In this document: piece after piece, positions 32,214-43,313 of the stretch
Layout of the letters: the number at the start of each line of letters is the position of its first letter
Position numbering within the stretch: the first letter of the stretch is position 1
Origin: Tieghemiomyces parasiticus
Taxonomy: Eukaryota > Kickxellomycota > Dimargaritomycetes > Dimargaritales > Dimargaritaceae
Assembly: GCA_027575765.1 (NCBI GenBank)
Contig: JANBPT010000064.1
Coordinates: 22,619-86,618, forward strand
Direction: 5' to 3'
Length of the DNA: 64,000 nt
Made by a program: the position numbers and the translations under genes
Notes under the pieces: model-generated
Told to the model about the DNA's origin: nothing
The model's database searches: none
Seen by the model: the letters and a program-made list of their open reading frames with translations, nothing else

Positions 32214-33343
32214 GGCGAACAGAACGAGAGAAACGGTGGGGGGAATGTGACAATCTAGTGGTGAACGGGATGAGGCAACGCAACAAAACGTAAAGGCGAG
32301 TGTGGTCCCGTCCGGTCTAGCCGTTGCTAAAAAATAAGCAAGGGCATGCTGGGCTGCGTTGAACACCGCAAACTTTCCTTATTAGAAAGGGTGGGTAGAG
32401 GACGTGTCTCCTACTGTCGCGCAGGTGAAGTGTGCCTGTATGTATGCGGAGAGCGGAGGCTAAGCTGTGATGTTGATGCTATGCCTTAAAAAAACAGCCT
32501 GTGGTACACGGTTAAAGAGGTATGCGTTTGACCTGGTAGTAAAAGTGGGTAAATAGAAAAGAGCTCATAGGACGGCTAGCTCTCTCGGTGTAGCCACGGC
32601 TCAGTCGTCCCCGTTGGCATCGACTTTGGTCTGGTAGTACCGATGTCCACTTTCCCGTAGCTTGGGTCCAGCCCAGGCGGCGTTGGTGGTGTACTCTGGT
32701 ATTTGGGGGAGACACTCGCCAGAACCTTAATACGGGTGCATAGGTTAGGAAGAGGAGCGCCGGGCCGGCCTACAGTGGAAGCCTTGACGATGCATACCAG
32801 TCTTGCAGCCGCAGCCATTACTCACAGCCACCACGCTTGGTCGACTGGAGGTGTAATCCCGGACCGCAAATTAGATGTAGACGGTAGGAGAGCCCGTGGC
32901 AACAACGCACTCAGGCCATCCACACGTCCCCGTATTAAACCAGCCAATGGTAGACCACAGGGGGAGTCTGGGGCTATCTACCTAAACGGGTGGAAGAGGC
33001 CGGCTGTGCCCTGGCCGGATTATTCAGCGTGGCCTGGGGAGGGGGAGCACAAAACTGTGGTGCCGGGTTGTCAATGGGATTGCTGCGCTTGGGTTTAGGC
33101 TCGCTCACCGCCGGGGCTGAAGCAACTACACTTTGGACCCTGACAACCTATATCCCACCCCCCACCGCTTCCCACCATTCCAGGCGTTGGACCGTTCATT
33201 CGCCCACGTATCTTTCCGCACTCCTTCCTTACCGTAGTCCCATTGCTTCCTGCTACACTTCCGGCTTCTCCACTGTTACATTTAGCCCTTCCCCGATCGT
33301 CCTTAACTTTCCCCCCTCTTTACCAGACTTCACCACTTCGACC
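32214..33343. other. Divergent promoter region KAP120/GRX
   Basis: About 1.1 kb between divergent ATGs. An open frame reaches back from the glutaredoxin ATG to 32990, but the translation there is unlike any glutaredoxin. No RNA gene was recognised. Confidence 0.45.
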
Positions 33344-34081
33344 ATGGCCACCACCAACGTCCTCAACCTTGCGAAGGAGGAGGAGCTCTACAGTCTCCTC
33401 CAAGATAACCCGGAGGCCACGATCCTCATTTTCTTCAGCGCCAGTTGGTCGCCTCAGTGCCAGCAAATGGGGCCACTGTTTGACGAACTCGTCAAGAAGT
33501 ACCCGACCCTGCGGTTCGTGAAAGTGGAGGCCGAGGATTTCGAGGAGGTGGCCGAATCGTACGAGGTGGCCGCCGTCCCGGCATTCGTCTTTGTCCGTAA
33601 GCTAGCCATCGTCGACCGGGTGGACGGCGCCAACGCCCCGGAACTCTCGCGCCTGGCCGAGAAGCATGCCCGCGGCCAGGGCTCGGCCTCCACCCAGTTC
33701 CCGTCCGCGCAGGCTGCTGCCACCCCTTCGAACGTGACGGCGACGACGTCCGCGGGGTTCAAGCAGGACCTCAACACCCGCCTTAAGGAGCTCACCCACC
33801 GCGCCCCCGTCATGGCGTTTATCAAGGGCACTCCGGCTCAGCCCCGGTGCGGGTTCTCCAAGACCCTGGTCGGTCTGCTCAGTGACCACGGCATCAAGTT
33901 TGGCTACTTCGATATCCTCACCGACGACGACGTACGCCAGGGCCTCAAGGCCTACTCTAACTGGCCCACCTACCCGCAGCTCTATATCGATGGTGAGCTA
34001 ACCGGTGGACTCGACATTATCAAGGAGATGATCGATAGCGGTGAACTCATGGAGACCGTGCCCGCCTCGGCCCGGAACTAG
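33344..34081 (+). CDS. Monothiol glutaredoxin Grx3/Grx4 type
   Basis: A single exon encodes 245 aa, with ATG at 33344 in good context (GACCATGG). The N-terminal thioredoxin-like domain (residues 1-100) has ILIFFSASWSPQCQQMGPLF; its site is W-S-P-Q-C, with a single Cys, as in PICOT/Grx3. A Ser/Ala/Thr linker (about 105-130) leads to a glutaredoxin domain with the monothiol site RCGFSKTLVGLL and the glutathione-binding TYPQLYIDGELTGGLDIIKE. These cytosolic or nuclear proteins bind a [2Fe-2S] cluster through CGFS and glutathione and report iron status to transcription factors in fungi. Only one Grx domain is present, as in yeast Grx3/4. AATAAA at 34232. Confidence 0.95.
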   Translation: MATTNVLNLAKEEELYSLLQDNPEATILIFFSASWSPQCQQMGPLFDELVKKYPTLRFVKVEAEDFEEVAESYEVAAVPAFVFVRKLAIVDRVDGANAPELSRLAEKHARGQGSASTQFPSAQAAATPSNVTATTSAGFKQDLNTRLKELTHRAPVMAFIKGTPAQPRCGFSKTLVGLLSDHGIKFGYFDILTDDDVRQGLKAYSNWPTYPQLYIDGELTGGLDIIKEMIDSGELMETVPASARN

Positions 34082-34453
34082 AGGGCACGGGTTTCTAATT
34101 TTGTACTTATTTCTTTCCGTGCGGATTCGCCGAGCGCGAGTTGCCGGCCGATTAGGAGTTGCTATGGTTGACGACCAACCTTCGACCTGATCAGCTTCCA
34201 CTACCCGATTGAGCATCTTTATCAAAAATTAAATAAAATAGTGATCACATTGCAATGAAACTGGTTCGCCTTATGACTCATCGCGAAGGAGGGTACACCC
34301 TAGAAAATATACAACCGATTAGGATGGTAATCAAGTTCGCTATAAAGCGTAAGATTATTATTACTGTTTTCTTTTTTTAAAAAAATTACCGATAACAATA
34401 GGTAAAGATCGATTGCGAAATCGGAGCTCGGGTATTGGTTACCGTGGCGATTC
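34082..34453. other. Convergent intergenic region GRX/TOF1
   Basis: 3' flanks of convergent genes, A/T-rich, holding AATAAA at 34232-34237 for the glutaredoxin gene. No gene was recognised. Confidence 0.5.
34232..34237 (+). terminator. Polyadenylation signal AATAAA of glutaredoxin gene
   Basis: A canonical hexamer 150 nt after the stop codon. Confidence 0.45.
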
Positions 34454-37400
34454 TCACTCGTCATCGGATGCCGATCCGGCAATGCGCCGACGGCGGCTCT
34501 GGTAGACATTCTTGGAGCGCGACACCGCAGGTAGCGCAGGCACAGGCCGCTCGTCATCGTCTTCCGAGCTCACTACCGACCCGTTGTCGCTATCGAGGAC
34601 GCTCATGGACTTGGCGGTAAGACGGGACCGGAGCGCCGCGACATCGAGCGGCGCCGAGTCGGCCCTTTCGTCGTTTACAGCGGTCTCGGGGGAGCCCACG
34701 TCGGTAGAATTTGTGGTGCTTGCTGATACAGACTTGATGAACCGACGCTGAAGCGGGCGGATCCGTTTCGGTGCGGGTGAGCCGTCAGAACCAGACTCCG
34801 AATCGCTGTCCAATATTGCCGTCGCCGCCTCGGTTGGCGTGGTCTTAGTCGGTGGTTTCGGTTTGGCGGTGAACGCTGACGTTGGATGGTCGGGTTTGGA
34901 CCGCGGCGGCTCCACCGCTTCCGGCTCACTAGACTCAGCGCCGTCCGACTCCGAAGATGCAGAGGTGGTATCGAGGGAGGACGTGTCGCTCGTGTCCGAG
35001 TGGTGAGTGGTCACCGCCTTGGACGGGTGAAGGGCCAGCATCTCCTGGAGATTGCCAGTTTTCAGTACTTGTAGGGCCTGCTCCTCCGTTTGCTTGCGCT
35101 GGGCTGCCTCCCGATGGTAAAACTCTTCGTCCCCATCAGCGTCATCGTCCGAGTCCAAGACAAACTGAGCTGATTTGTATACCGGGATGGCGGCTTCCGC
35201 CTGGGACTGCTTAGGTTTGCGCTTCTTCTTCTTCTCCCTGTTCTCATCTTCCTCGTCAGTCGTACGGCGACGGCTCTTGCGAGGTTTGCGGGCCTTCTTG
35301 AGCGGCTGACCGTCGGGGCCCAGGGGCTCCTTCGTGAACTGGCGGATGAGCTTTTGGTTGTACTTGAGCTCGTCAGTGGATAGATCACCCGGGATAATCC
35401 AAGCCTCGTCTTCTTCGGTGGTATGTAACAGCTGATCAGATTCTCCGTCGGGATCTTGGCCTGCTGGGATTGCACCGCTTACGCGGCGGAAGTCCAGCAG
35501 TTCCAGGGTCTGGCGGACGGCCGCGTTTCGCTGCATCATCTCAGTAATCTGGTCAGTGAATACGAGCGGGTAGCCCTGGGGTGCTCGTTTCGATCCGGCG
35601 GCCCCTTCCTCCTCGTCCCCAGAGTCGCCCTCAGTGCCCGCCGTTTCACGGTGCACAATGGCCTGGCCCAGGTTCTGAGAAGGGTAGCAGTGGTAGCAGT
35701 AAACATACGGGTGGCAGTCGAGATAGGTGTCAACAAGGAGACGCGCAAAAACATGTAGGCGGGAAACCAAAATACATCCATAGTCGTCGGGGGCTTGACG
35801 GGCCAAAGGCTATCTGTGATCCTGACCTTGATACTTACCAGTTGTAGCCAGATGAGTACAGGCTCCATCTTTGCGTAGAGCAGCAGACCGACGGTGGCAC
35901 CCAACTTTTGGTTGGAAGTGAGCTGCGTCGGTAGGGGTACCTCGCCGTTACCAACCTGGAGGGCGGCGAAGGCCTTGAAATTGAGTTTAGAGGCGTCCAG
36001 TAGGGCCTCGTAACCGTCCTCTGACTCTTCGTCCCGGCGGCGGCGAGGTTTATCGTTCTCTTTGGCCGCCTGTATCAAGTCGGGGCGGAGACACTCCGCG
36101 CGAGGCATGGTAAAGAAAACCTAAATGATGGCATGCAGCAGGTAATCGTGAGGGTAGGATGAGGTTAGATTCCCAAGGAGCGTAGTTATAGGGCCATTTT
36201 CGACGGGTCAGTACAGCTCGGTCACATACCTCCACCATCAGTAAGGGGTTATCCTTCAGCCGCCGGAAGAACTGGCGTGTCATGTCCTGGACGAAAAAGA
36301 GTAGGGCGGTCCAGGGTGACAGTTGCCCTGTCAGCTGTGCGCCGCGCTGCCAATACGACCAGGTGATGGTCGACGCATACTCGCTAGGCTGTTCCTTCTG
36401 TAGGGAGGCGAACATCTTGACGCGCTTCTGATCTATCAGGATAGAATTGAAGAGCTCCAGAGTGGAGAGCTGCAAGGGATACATGAATATATATATGGAG
36501 GGGGGAATGGTCAACGGAAGGCAATGTGTGGGTCAGTACCAGTCGCGGTTGACACGACGTAGTGGTCCTGACCTGGTAGGCGCTATATGTCGTGTTCACT
36601 CCACGTACCTTAAAAAATAGGCCCTCGAACCCCAATTTCAGACCGAGGCGGTGCAGCATGACGATGATGTGGTAGATCGTGCTGGCCGGCAGGTCGCGGT
36701 AGTGCGCGAGTACTCGACAATAATTTTTAACCAGCGCTTCACGGGCAAAGTTCTGGAGTAGGTGAATATCAGTGCAGTGTGTCAATTAACAAGTTAGCAA
36801 AGACGAGGTATTCGAGCTTTGGATGTGTAGGAAGCGCCCCGTTGGGACACATTGGTGGCCACTTACTTTCTCACACATGTGCAACTGGAGCTCACGTTCT
36901 ACGTAGCGCGGCACCGAAGCCTGCCCGTCGTCCTCTTCGTCTTCTGCGCCACTGACTTCCCTTTGGTCGGCCTCGGTGCTCGGCATCGCGGTCATCTCGT
37001 CGCCCTCGGCTGGCACTGATGGCTCCCCTTCGGGCCGGTCGGCTACGGCTTTGGGCTTCTTCTTGCGAACGCGTTCCTTCTTGCGCACCACAAAGTGACG
37101 CTCGGACCCAGTGTAGTACTCGAGGATTCGGAGGTAAAGGTGAAGCAGCTCAAATACTTCAGCGGCGTGGCTAAGGACATGGAAGATGTAAAAAAAGAAA
37201 ACGCTTAGGATCATTGGGTTAGCGCCACGGAATTTGCCTTAGCTGCACCAAGGGCTTCCGTTGAGAAAGGCCTCCCCCTCGCTGCCACAGTCTAGAAACC
37301 TACCTGCGTTCGGCCGCACCCAGAGCCGGGTCGCGGCCCAGTCCAGCAATGAGGTCAAGCGTTGACTCCTCATAGCACAGATTTCGCAACACATGATCGC

Positions 37401-39150
37401 TCAGCTCGCGGTAGGCCGCCAGGGGGTAATTGGATAGGTAGATGAACAACCGCAACATCTGCTTCAAGCACCCTACGGCAGCCTCGGCGGCGGCCGTCTC
37501 CTTGTCGTCACGGAAGGTGACCAAAGACCGAATAACGATAGCTAGACCACGGAGACTAGCGACGGCCTCGATGCGTTGAAATGCCTGCGGGTCGTCGTCG
37601 GAAATTACTAGCTCGGCAACTGGGGCCGCCCCCATCGCACCATCGAGGGCATTCTCGGCAGCCGGGGAGGCATTGGCACATTTGAACGGGAACTCAAACC
37701 GTCCCACCTCGGCGGTGGTCACACCATCTCGTCGGTCGTTCAACAGGATCACATATTCCATGAAGAACGCTGTAACGTAAAGGTAACGCTGCGTGTCACG
37801 GGTATGGATGGTAGGTCGGCGAAGCTCGATGTCGCCACCCACGGCTGCCAGGAGAGTGTTGAGCGACGAGGCTACAGCCGCACGGGCAACATCGTCCAGC
37901 GTGGCGAAGGTCCGGCGATCCTGAAAAGGGTGGCGGGTCTTCTCGTAGGATTCTACCGTGGGTGCCTTAATACGCTGGCGGGACCGTTTGCTCAGGTCGA
38001 GCTGCACTTCGAGCGGCTGGGTGACGGTTTGGGCGTTGAGGACCGAGAGGATTTGGCCAGCACCACTGCCACCCATGCCGCCGCGACAACTGTTGAAGCC
38101 GCCTCCGCCCAGGCCGCCGCGAGACTGAACTACGTAGGTCCCGCCGAATCGCGAGTGACGGGAAGTGGGTCGCGGCCCCCGGTCCAGGGCCTGGAGACGC
38201 TTCTCGGCTTCAAGCCGGTCGGTGATGCGGCTAGTGGGGGTCTGGGGCCCGCGGAGCACGGCCGCCGGCAGGACATCCTTGAACGACAGGTAAAAGATGT
38301 CGAGGAGAACCAGCTGGAACCGCGCGTACGCCTTGGAGTCAACCAGACCGGCGAGGCGAAGGACAAGTGGGTAGATTCCACTGGCTTGGTACTTAGCAAT
38401 CAGCACCTCTTGGACCTGCCCGTGGCTGAACAGTTCGCCCGACGAGGTCACAGAGGCGTGCGGGTCGGGGATCTCCAGCAGGTTACGAAACGCCAACAGG
38501 CATCCGTTGATGATTACCCGTTCCCGTGGGGATTGGTGCGCCGGAGTACGGGCAAGGCAGATGCGGAGCAGTCGTACCAAGGTCGGGAGGGCCGTGGGGT
38601 GGGATGCGAAGGCCAGTTTATAACTACGCAATGTACGGTCGAACCAGGGGGCCTGCTTGCGGTCGGCCTTATCGAGGTACCACGTCAAAACAACCAAGAG
38701 TTCCAGTACGGTGACACAGTACTGGAAGGCACGGTTGAGCGGATCATCGAACGCAGCAGGCCAGGGTGCCAGGGGCTCGTCGGTTAGCGCTTGAATGTCC
38801 AGGCCGCGTTCAGCGGCGACCGGAAAGGCCTTGATCACGGTGCGGGCGTTGAGTTCGAGGATCGGGAGGAGGTCACGCTGGAGGATACTCCAGTCGCCCA
38901 GCCACCGCAGCACGTGGCGTGCTGGGTCGCCGTCGTCCTCGCGGATATAACGTTTGAGGTCACGCAGACAGCTCATACACTCGTCACCCATAACGTATTC
39001 CAGTCCTTTGGTAAGGTGGTCAGCGGAGGTTGGAGCCGTAACCAGGGCGTCGGTTTGCTCTAGGCCGCCCAGCGCTGAACAAACCGAAAAGACCTGGTTC
39101 TGGAAGCCATCCAAGAGGCGGCGGTACGCAGGGTCGTCACCGTCAAGCAT
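34454..39150 (-). CDS. TOF1: Fork protection protein Tof1/Swi1/Timeless
   Basis: Six exons, 39150-37304, 37170-36867, 36752-36609, 36469-36230, 36120-35839 and 35674-34454, join in consistent phases to 1345 aa (yeast Tof1 1238, human TIM 1208). The Timeless N-terminal domain includes YVMGDECMSCLRDLKRYIRE, GDWSILQRDLLPILEL and RHSRFGGTYVV. The middle has SHAAEVFELLHLYLRILEYY and FAREALVKNYCRVLAHYRDL; after this come EMMQRNAAVRQTLELLDFRR and WIIPGDLSTDELKYNQKLIR. Tof1 with Csm3 (Tipin) travels with the replisome, slows forks at barriers and passes checkpoint signals. The last exon codes a long disordered, acidic/basic tail with the phrase (V/I)LDSD three times. The gene diverges from CFAP20 over 354 bp. 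Confidence 0.95.
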
Positions 39151-39504
39151 GACTGACGATGGGAAGCGGGTGGCGTATTAGTAGGGTATAAATCGTCTAA
39201 AGTTTACGAATGGGAGGTGGTGAGCAGTAAACAAGTGGATGCCGCAGGCGAGGGGAGGGGGATCGCCAATGGTGGTGGACACCAAATCGTGGTAGGGCCT
39301 CTGGGGGGGGGTGGGGCTTGTTTACACCTGCACGTTGCTGGAACATCCACGCGGCACTACAACCTACTAAGGAGCATGAGCTCCATTGTGGTAAGTTGGC
39401 GTGAATGCTCACCCTTCCTCTCGTTTGGCTTCTTCATTGGGATATACTCGTCTTGCCTCCCAACGCATTTCACTCTTAGACCAGCCCTCAATTAGTCGAC
39501 CACC
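39151..39504. other. Divergent promoter region TOF1/CFAP20
   Basis: 354 bp between two divergent ATGs, with a nine-base G run near 39.30 kb. No gene was recognised. Confidence 0.5.
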
Positions 39505-40518
39505 ATGTTCCGCCAGCGTCAGCAGGTCAGTATACACTTACGCTAGCCGTTGCTATCAGCCGTTACTCATTGTCCATAGTAATAGGCCGATAGTAGCGAA
39601 TCGTGCGCCTCAGGTGGCTCCTATCGTCCCTGCCTTCCCTAACCAACACCTATCCCCCTCGACTGTCGACGTTCATGATCCCTTCAATTTGTCGCACGCA
39701 GGGTGGCCTTTTGTCACTGTTCTACAGCGTCAAGTAAGTGACAAGGTATGTACAAGAAGCCTGGCTAGGTAATCCAGGTGATTTAGGCGCGCCCTAACAT
39801 TTCGTCCCTGAACGCGTCAACATATTCTAGCTCCCAACCACTTTTGATTTGGGACCAGATTCCAGGGACAAGCTCGCAGGGGGTTGGTCCCACGCCGGTC
39901 GGTACGATTGAGCTCATCGAAGAGGCCGAGGAGGACGGAGTCGCCTCACCAGTCCTCGAGCTCACCAGCGATGACGTGCGTCAAACCTATATTAGCTGCC
40001 CGAGAGGCGCCGGTCGGACCCTCGGGATCAAGAAGCCCATGTTGGGTCTGGTCATTAAGTACATCGATCGCTACTTGACCCTAGAAGTCGCGGTACAGGA
40101 CCACCTCGGATGCGAAAAATTCATTCGCGTCTCCAATTTTGAAGTAGGTAGTCAATGGGTTGTGCGGCTGCGTACGGCCAGTGGTTAGCTCTTGGTTGCA
40201 GCATACCAGATAGAGGTTAGGTGCTCATATACCCTGACCACGTCGATGTCTACTTTTCCATGCGTGTCATCTCAGATCAAGGCCAAGCGCCACGATTCCA
40301 TAGCAACTCTCCCGTTACAACTGCAAGACGGGTGGAACCTGGTCCAGCTCGACCTACGGGACCTCACCTTCCGGGCCTTCGGCACGAAGTACGCGGAGAC
40401 GAACCGCATAACCATTCACGCCAATTGCCGACTGCGTCGCGTATACTTTACGGACCAGCCGCAAGCGGAAGACAGCTTTCCACCGGAGTTTCGGCTTTAC
40501 CAGCGGGTATTAGTGTGA
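39505..40518 (+). CDS. CFAP20: Cilia- and flagella-associated protein 20 (BUG22)
   Basis: Four exons, 39505-39525, 39702-39733, 39831-40143 and 40276-40518, give 202 aa. The start MFRQRQQGGLLSLFYSVK matches the family's MF....Q.G.LSLLYS start. Further conserved blocks are SPVLELTSDDVRQTYISCPR, TLGIKKPMLGLVIKYIDRYL, LQLQDGWNLVQLDLRDLTFR and ITIHANCRLRRVYFTD, ending PPEFRLYQRVL. CFAP20 is an inner-junction protein of axonemal doublet microtubules and in animals also acts in the nucleus with RNA polymerase II. Compared with the human form there is an insert of some 10-15 residues after SVK (ending near VGTIELIEEAEEDGV). The frame and all splice sites are intact. AATAAA lies only nine nt after the stop. 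Confidence 0.93.
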
Positions 40519-41100
40519 CGCCCATAAATAAAGCTGCATACCTGACGCGCTCATATGCAAACACCGCTCAGCCACCGACCGCCGAATCTGCCCTGCACCC
40601 TGCGGCGGACAATTAACCATCCATGAACCATCTAGCCCTGCACGTTATATCCAGACCAGACTCCGCCCTCCTCCCCGATCGGCTTCCGTCTGCTAACATA
40701 CACTTCGTACCGTTTAGCAATCGTTTGGCATTCTTGCTACTACCTTCCTTACGCCTATCCCCTACTCTACACCTTTGCTCTACCCGCCTTGCTACAATCA
40801 CTTGTACACGCTTTACCCTTGCACCCTTCCTATTTATCGTTTATTGCCTATGCCCTTGTACCATCAGCAAAGCCCGTTACGACCCCCACGTCCGCTACGC
40901 CCCTTTAGCGGCATCATAATCGGTTACTTCCGACCGAGGCTACATGAAGACAATTTAGGAGTACTACTGTTTGCCAACGAGTTTGAGCCATGCCAATGAC
41001 GGATAGCACGCCGCCAGTGCGTAGTATTTGCGGCACGTGTCCCGTGAATTTGCATTTCAATGGAGGCATATTTTTCGTTTAATGAGCCAAGCCGTTTGCA
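40519..41100. other. Intergenic region left of the CpG-poor island
   Basis: 3' flank of CFAP20. Base composition is still like the rest of the window, with normal CpG frequency. No gene was recognised. Confidence 0.45.
40527..40532 (+). terminator. Polyadenylation signal AATAAA of CFAP20
   Basis: A canonical hexamer beginning nine nt after the TGA, so the 3' UTR must be very short. Confidence 0.5.
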
Positions 41101-42660
41101 TGTACACCAATGAACTTACAGCAAAGTGAAAATGTCAGCAGAATGGCCAAAGGGACGAGCCTATTAGTATGTGGTCTCACAGCAGGCAGCAGTTATTCCA
41201 ATTATTTCGTAGCTGGGGCTTCTCTGCCCAGATAACTTGCTTTTAGAGTGCTGTCCCTCCATTTCATTGAATGGAGAGTGGCCTAAGTAGCTTGCTTTTG
41301 TTGCATCTTAGCCCTGAAATAACAGGGCTGGAAAGTTCTTTATGGACCCAGTGAGGAACAACCTTTGTGCTGGGACTTTGCATGCCAGAGCTGATCTGGA
41401 ATCTCAACATTAGCCTAGAGGCTCAAGAGGATGTGCTTGAAGTTAATCACTGCTGCCATATCCCAGTTCCTCAGCCATGAGCATGTGGCAATTGGGAAAC
41501 ACCACATTAGATTATACCAAGGTAAAGTCTAAGTAAGCTATTTTCAGAACCATAAATTCTGTGATAGTATAATAGCCTTTTGGTATGGTATTAGACTTGG
41601 GCCTAATATCAGCATACCTGGCATGCTGGCCCCCAGATCCTCTCCTCACAGGCATGGTGGAACTCACGTTCATTGTCATTGGCCATTTACTTGTGCAGAG
41701 CCTCCTTCCACTGGCACACATTCAGTAAGGCATTGACAGCACACTGGAGGTACTCACCAAACCACAGCTGGACATTGGCCTTGTAGGCAGTCATGATGTT
41801 GGTGCTGACATAGGCTGCCACCTGGGCCATGATACTGTGTTCCCCAGGCTCAATGTTGGCAGCCTCCATGTAGCCTTCTAAGTGTTTTTGAGCACCCTAA
41901 TGGCCTTGGTTGACAGCTTGACCTTCTCATGCATGACCTTCCTCCCAGCCAGGCTGAGAAAGGCTTTGTAAATGATTGTTTAGCTGAGAAGCTCACTGGG
42001 GTTGAAGTCATGGTTCTTCTCCAGCTTGTGGAGGAAAATCCAGTGTGCCAGCTGGTATGTATGCATTGTGAGAAAGTGGGTGGTCCACATCAGATCCTCC
42101 AGCAACTCCTGGTACTTCCACTTCCACCCAACAGACCACAGAGAGGTCTTGAGGATGCTGACCTTGCCTTTACCCTTCTCTTTGATTTTGGCACACTCTT
42201 TACTATGCAATTACCCAACTCTTTATTACACCATTAATGGCCAAAGAGACATGCTGTGTAAGGAGGTGTGTGAGGTGGCGATTTATTGAAGACAATCTCT
42301 CCTAGGGGGCAAATGAGGTCAAACAGTTAAAAGTCTAGAGAGCTAGAAAACGGGTGGTGGATAGAGGGCATGGGACACAGTGAAAATAAGGTAGAACAGA
42401 ATGATAAAATGAATGATTGCTGAAGAAGGAGGAATGGGCTGTGGCCAGGCCCAGCCCTTTGTCTATATGAAATTCCGGGGCTAGGTTTCTACCGTACATC
42501 CTGAATGGTTGATGACCTAATGGTGCACAGAGTTGTCAGGGTAAGCTTTTACTTTCATTGGGGTCTTCCACCCTCACCACTTAACCCACACCTGCACTCC
42601 CCCTTCTGCTACACTCAGGTTCTCTTTACTCCTTTTTCATTTTCGTTTTTCTCTTTCTCC
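41101..42660 (-). mobile_element. CpG-depleted, degenerate mobile-element-like island
   Basis: Over about 1.56 kb the sequence has only some eight CpG dinucleotides by eye, while TG and CA are abundant; flanks are CpG-rich. GC content is also lower. The - strand holds pieces of one protein broken by stops and a frame change: SLWSVGWKWKYQELLEDLMW, HTYQLAHWIFLHKLEKNHDF (42210-41980), then MEAANIEPGEHSIMAQVAAY and NIMTAYKANVQLWFGEYLQC (41869-41687). I do not recognise a named family; the AYxxNVQLxFG style recalls repeat-borne proteins of early-diverging fungi, from memory only. Terminal repeats and target duplications were not found. Most likely an old inserted element that was methylated and decayed. 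Confidence 0.6.
41687..42222 (-). pseudogene. Broken protein-coding remnant inside the CpG-poor island
   Basis: Reading 42222 to 41980 gives a helical segment ending HDFNPSELLS and a stop. A short stretch with further stops follows (RKVMHEKVKLSTKAIRVLKN), and after a frame change MEAANIEPGEHSIMAQVAAY to LLNVCQWKEALHK and a stop at 41687. The three pieces read as one protein of 180 residues or more that has lost its frame. The reading after the last stop (MANDNE) also looks related. No catalytic motif can be named. Confidence 0.5.
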
Positions 42661-43313
42661 CATATTGTTGTGACCGGTTTACCTGGTCCCCTACTAATAT
42701 GTACTAAGTGTTCTTAAATAAACTGTTGTGGAGGTAATAAATCTGCTGTCTACGAACACCAATGCAAATACAATAGATCGTATTGCCCTTGCCAGCGGTC
42801 GAGCAAATGTGGTGAACGGGTTTATACCCGAGTGGTTAGAAGTCCGCCCTTGAATATCACGTGACAGAGGTGATTTTTTATCCCTACGACACTCTACCAT
42901 GCCTACGAATTTAAACTGCGGGAACTGTAGGCGGCATTGACGCTGGCACCTGGCCAAGGTTACCGCCTGCAATAGCAGCGAGGATTCTGGATGGCAGCCT
43001 AAGCCCCCCTCCCGCACGCCCAGTCGAAAAGCTCAGGCCTCCGCGATCTGGCCTGCATCCATCCTGATCGTGTCGCGCCGCCCTAGATTCCGTAGTGAGC
43101 ACAGCCGATCTACTGCAAGACTTGACCTTGACCATCTTACATTCCATCGGCATTTACACTTCGGAACTCCCTTCATCTGCAACATACTGTTGACCGCATC
43201 GTCATCTAGTTTTTCTCAGCCACGGTCCTGCCGCTAACCACTTTACGGTTGTTTTTTTGCACATTTACCAGCTTCTCTAGTCAAGTTTTTACATCCTATC
43301 ACCTTTTTTCAGT
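42661..43313. other. Promoter region of eIF3g
   Basis: Normal CpG content returns here. It contains a TCACGTGA octamer at 42857 and a T-rich stretch before the ATG. No gene was recognised. Confidence 0.45.
42857..42864. promoter_or_regulatory. TCACGTGA octamer upstream of eIF3g
   Basis: A palindromic E-box-type site 450 bp before the eIF3g ATG. Confidence 0.5.

Noticed and set aside
32214..32366. In-frame upstream extension of the KAP120 ORF
   Set aside because: It begins at a non-ATG codon and precedes the conserved karyopherin N-terminus at 32213.
32990..33343. In-frame upstream extension of the glutaredoxin ORF
   Set aside because: The extension has no similarity to glutaredoxins, while the ATG at 33344 has good context and the normal family start.
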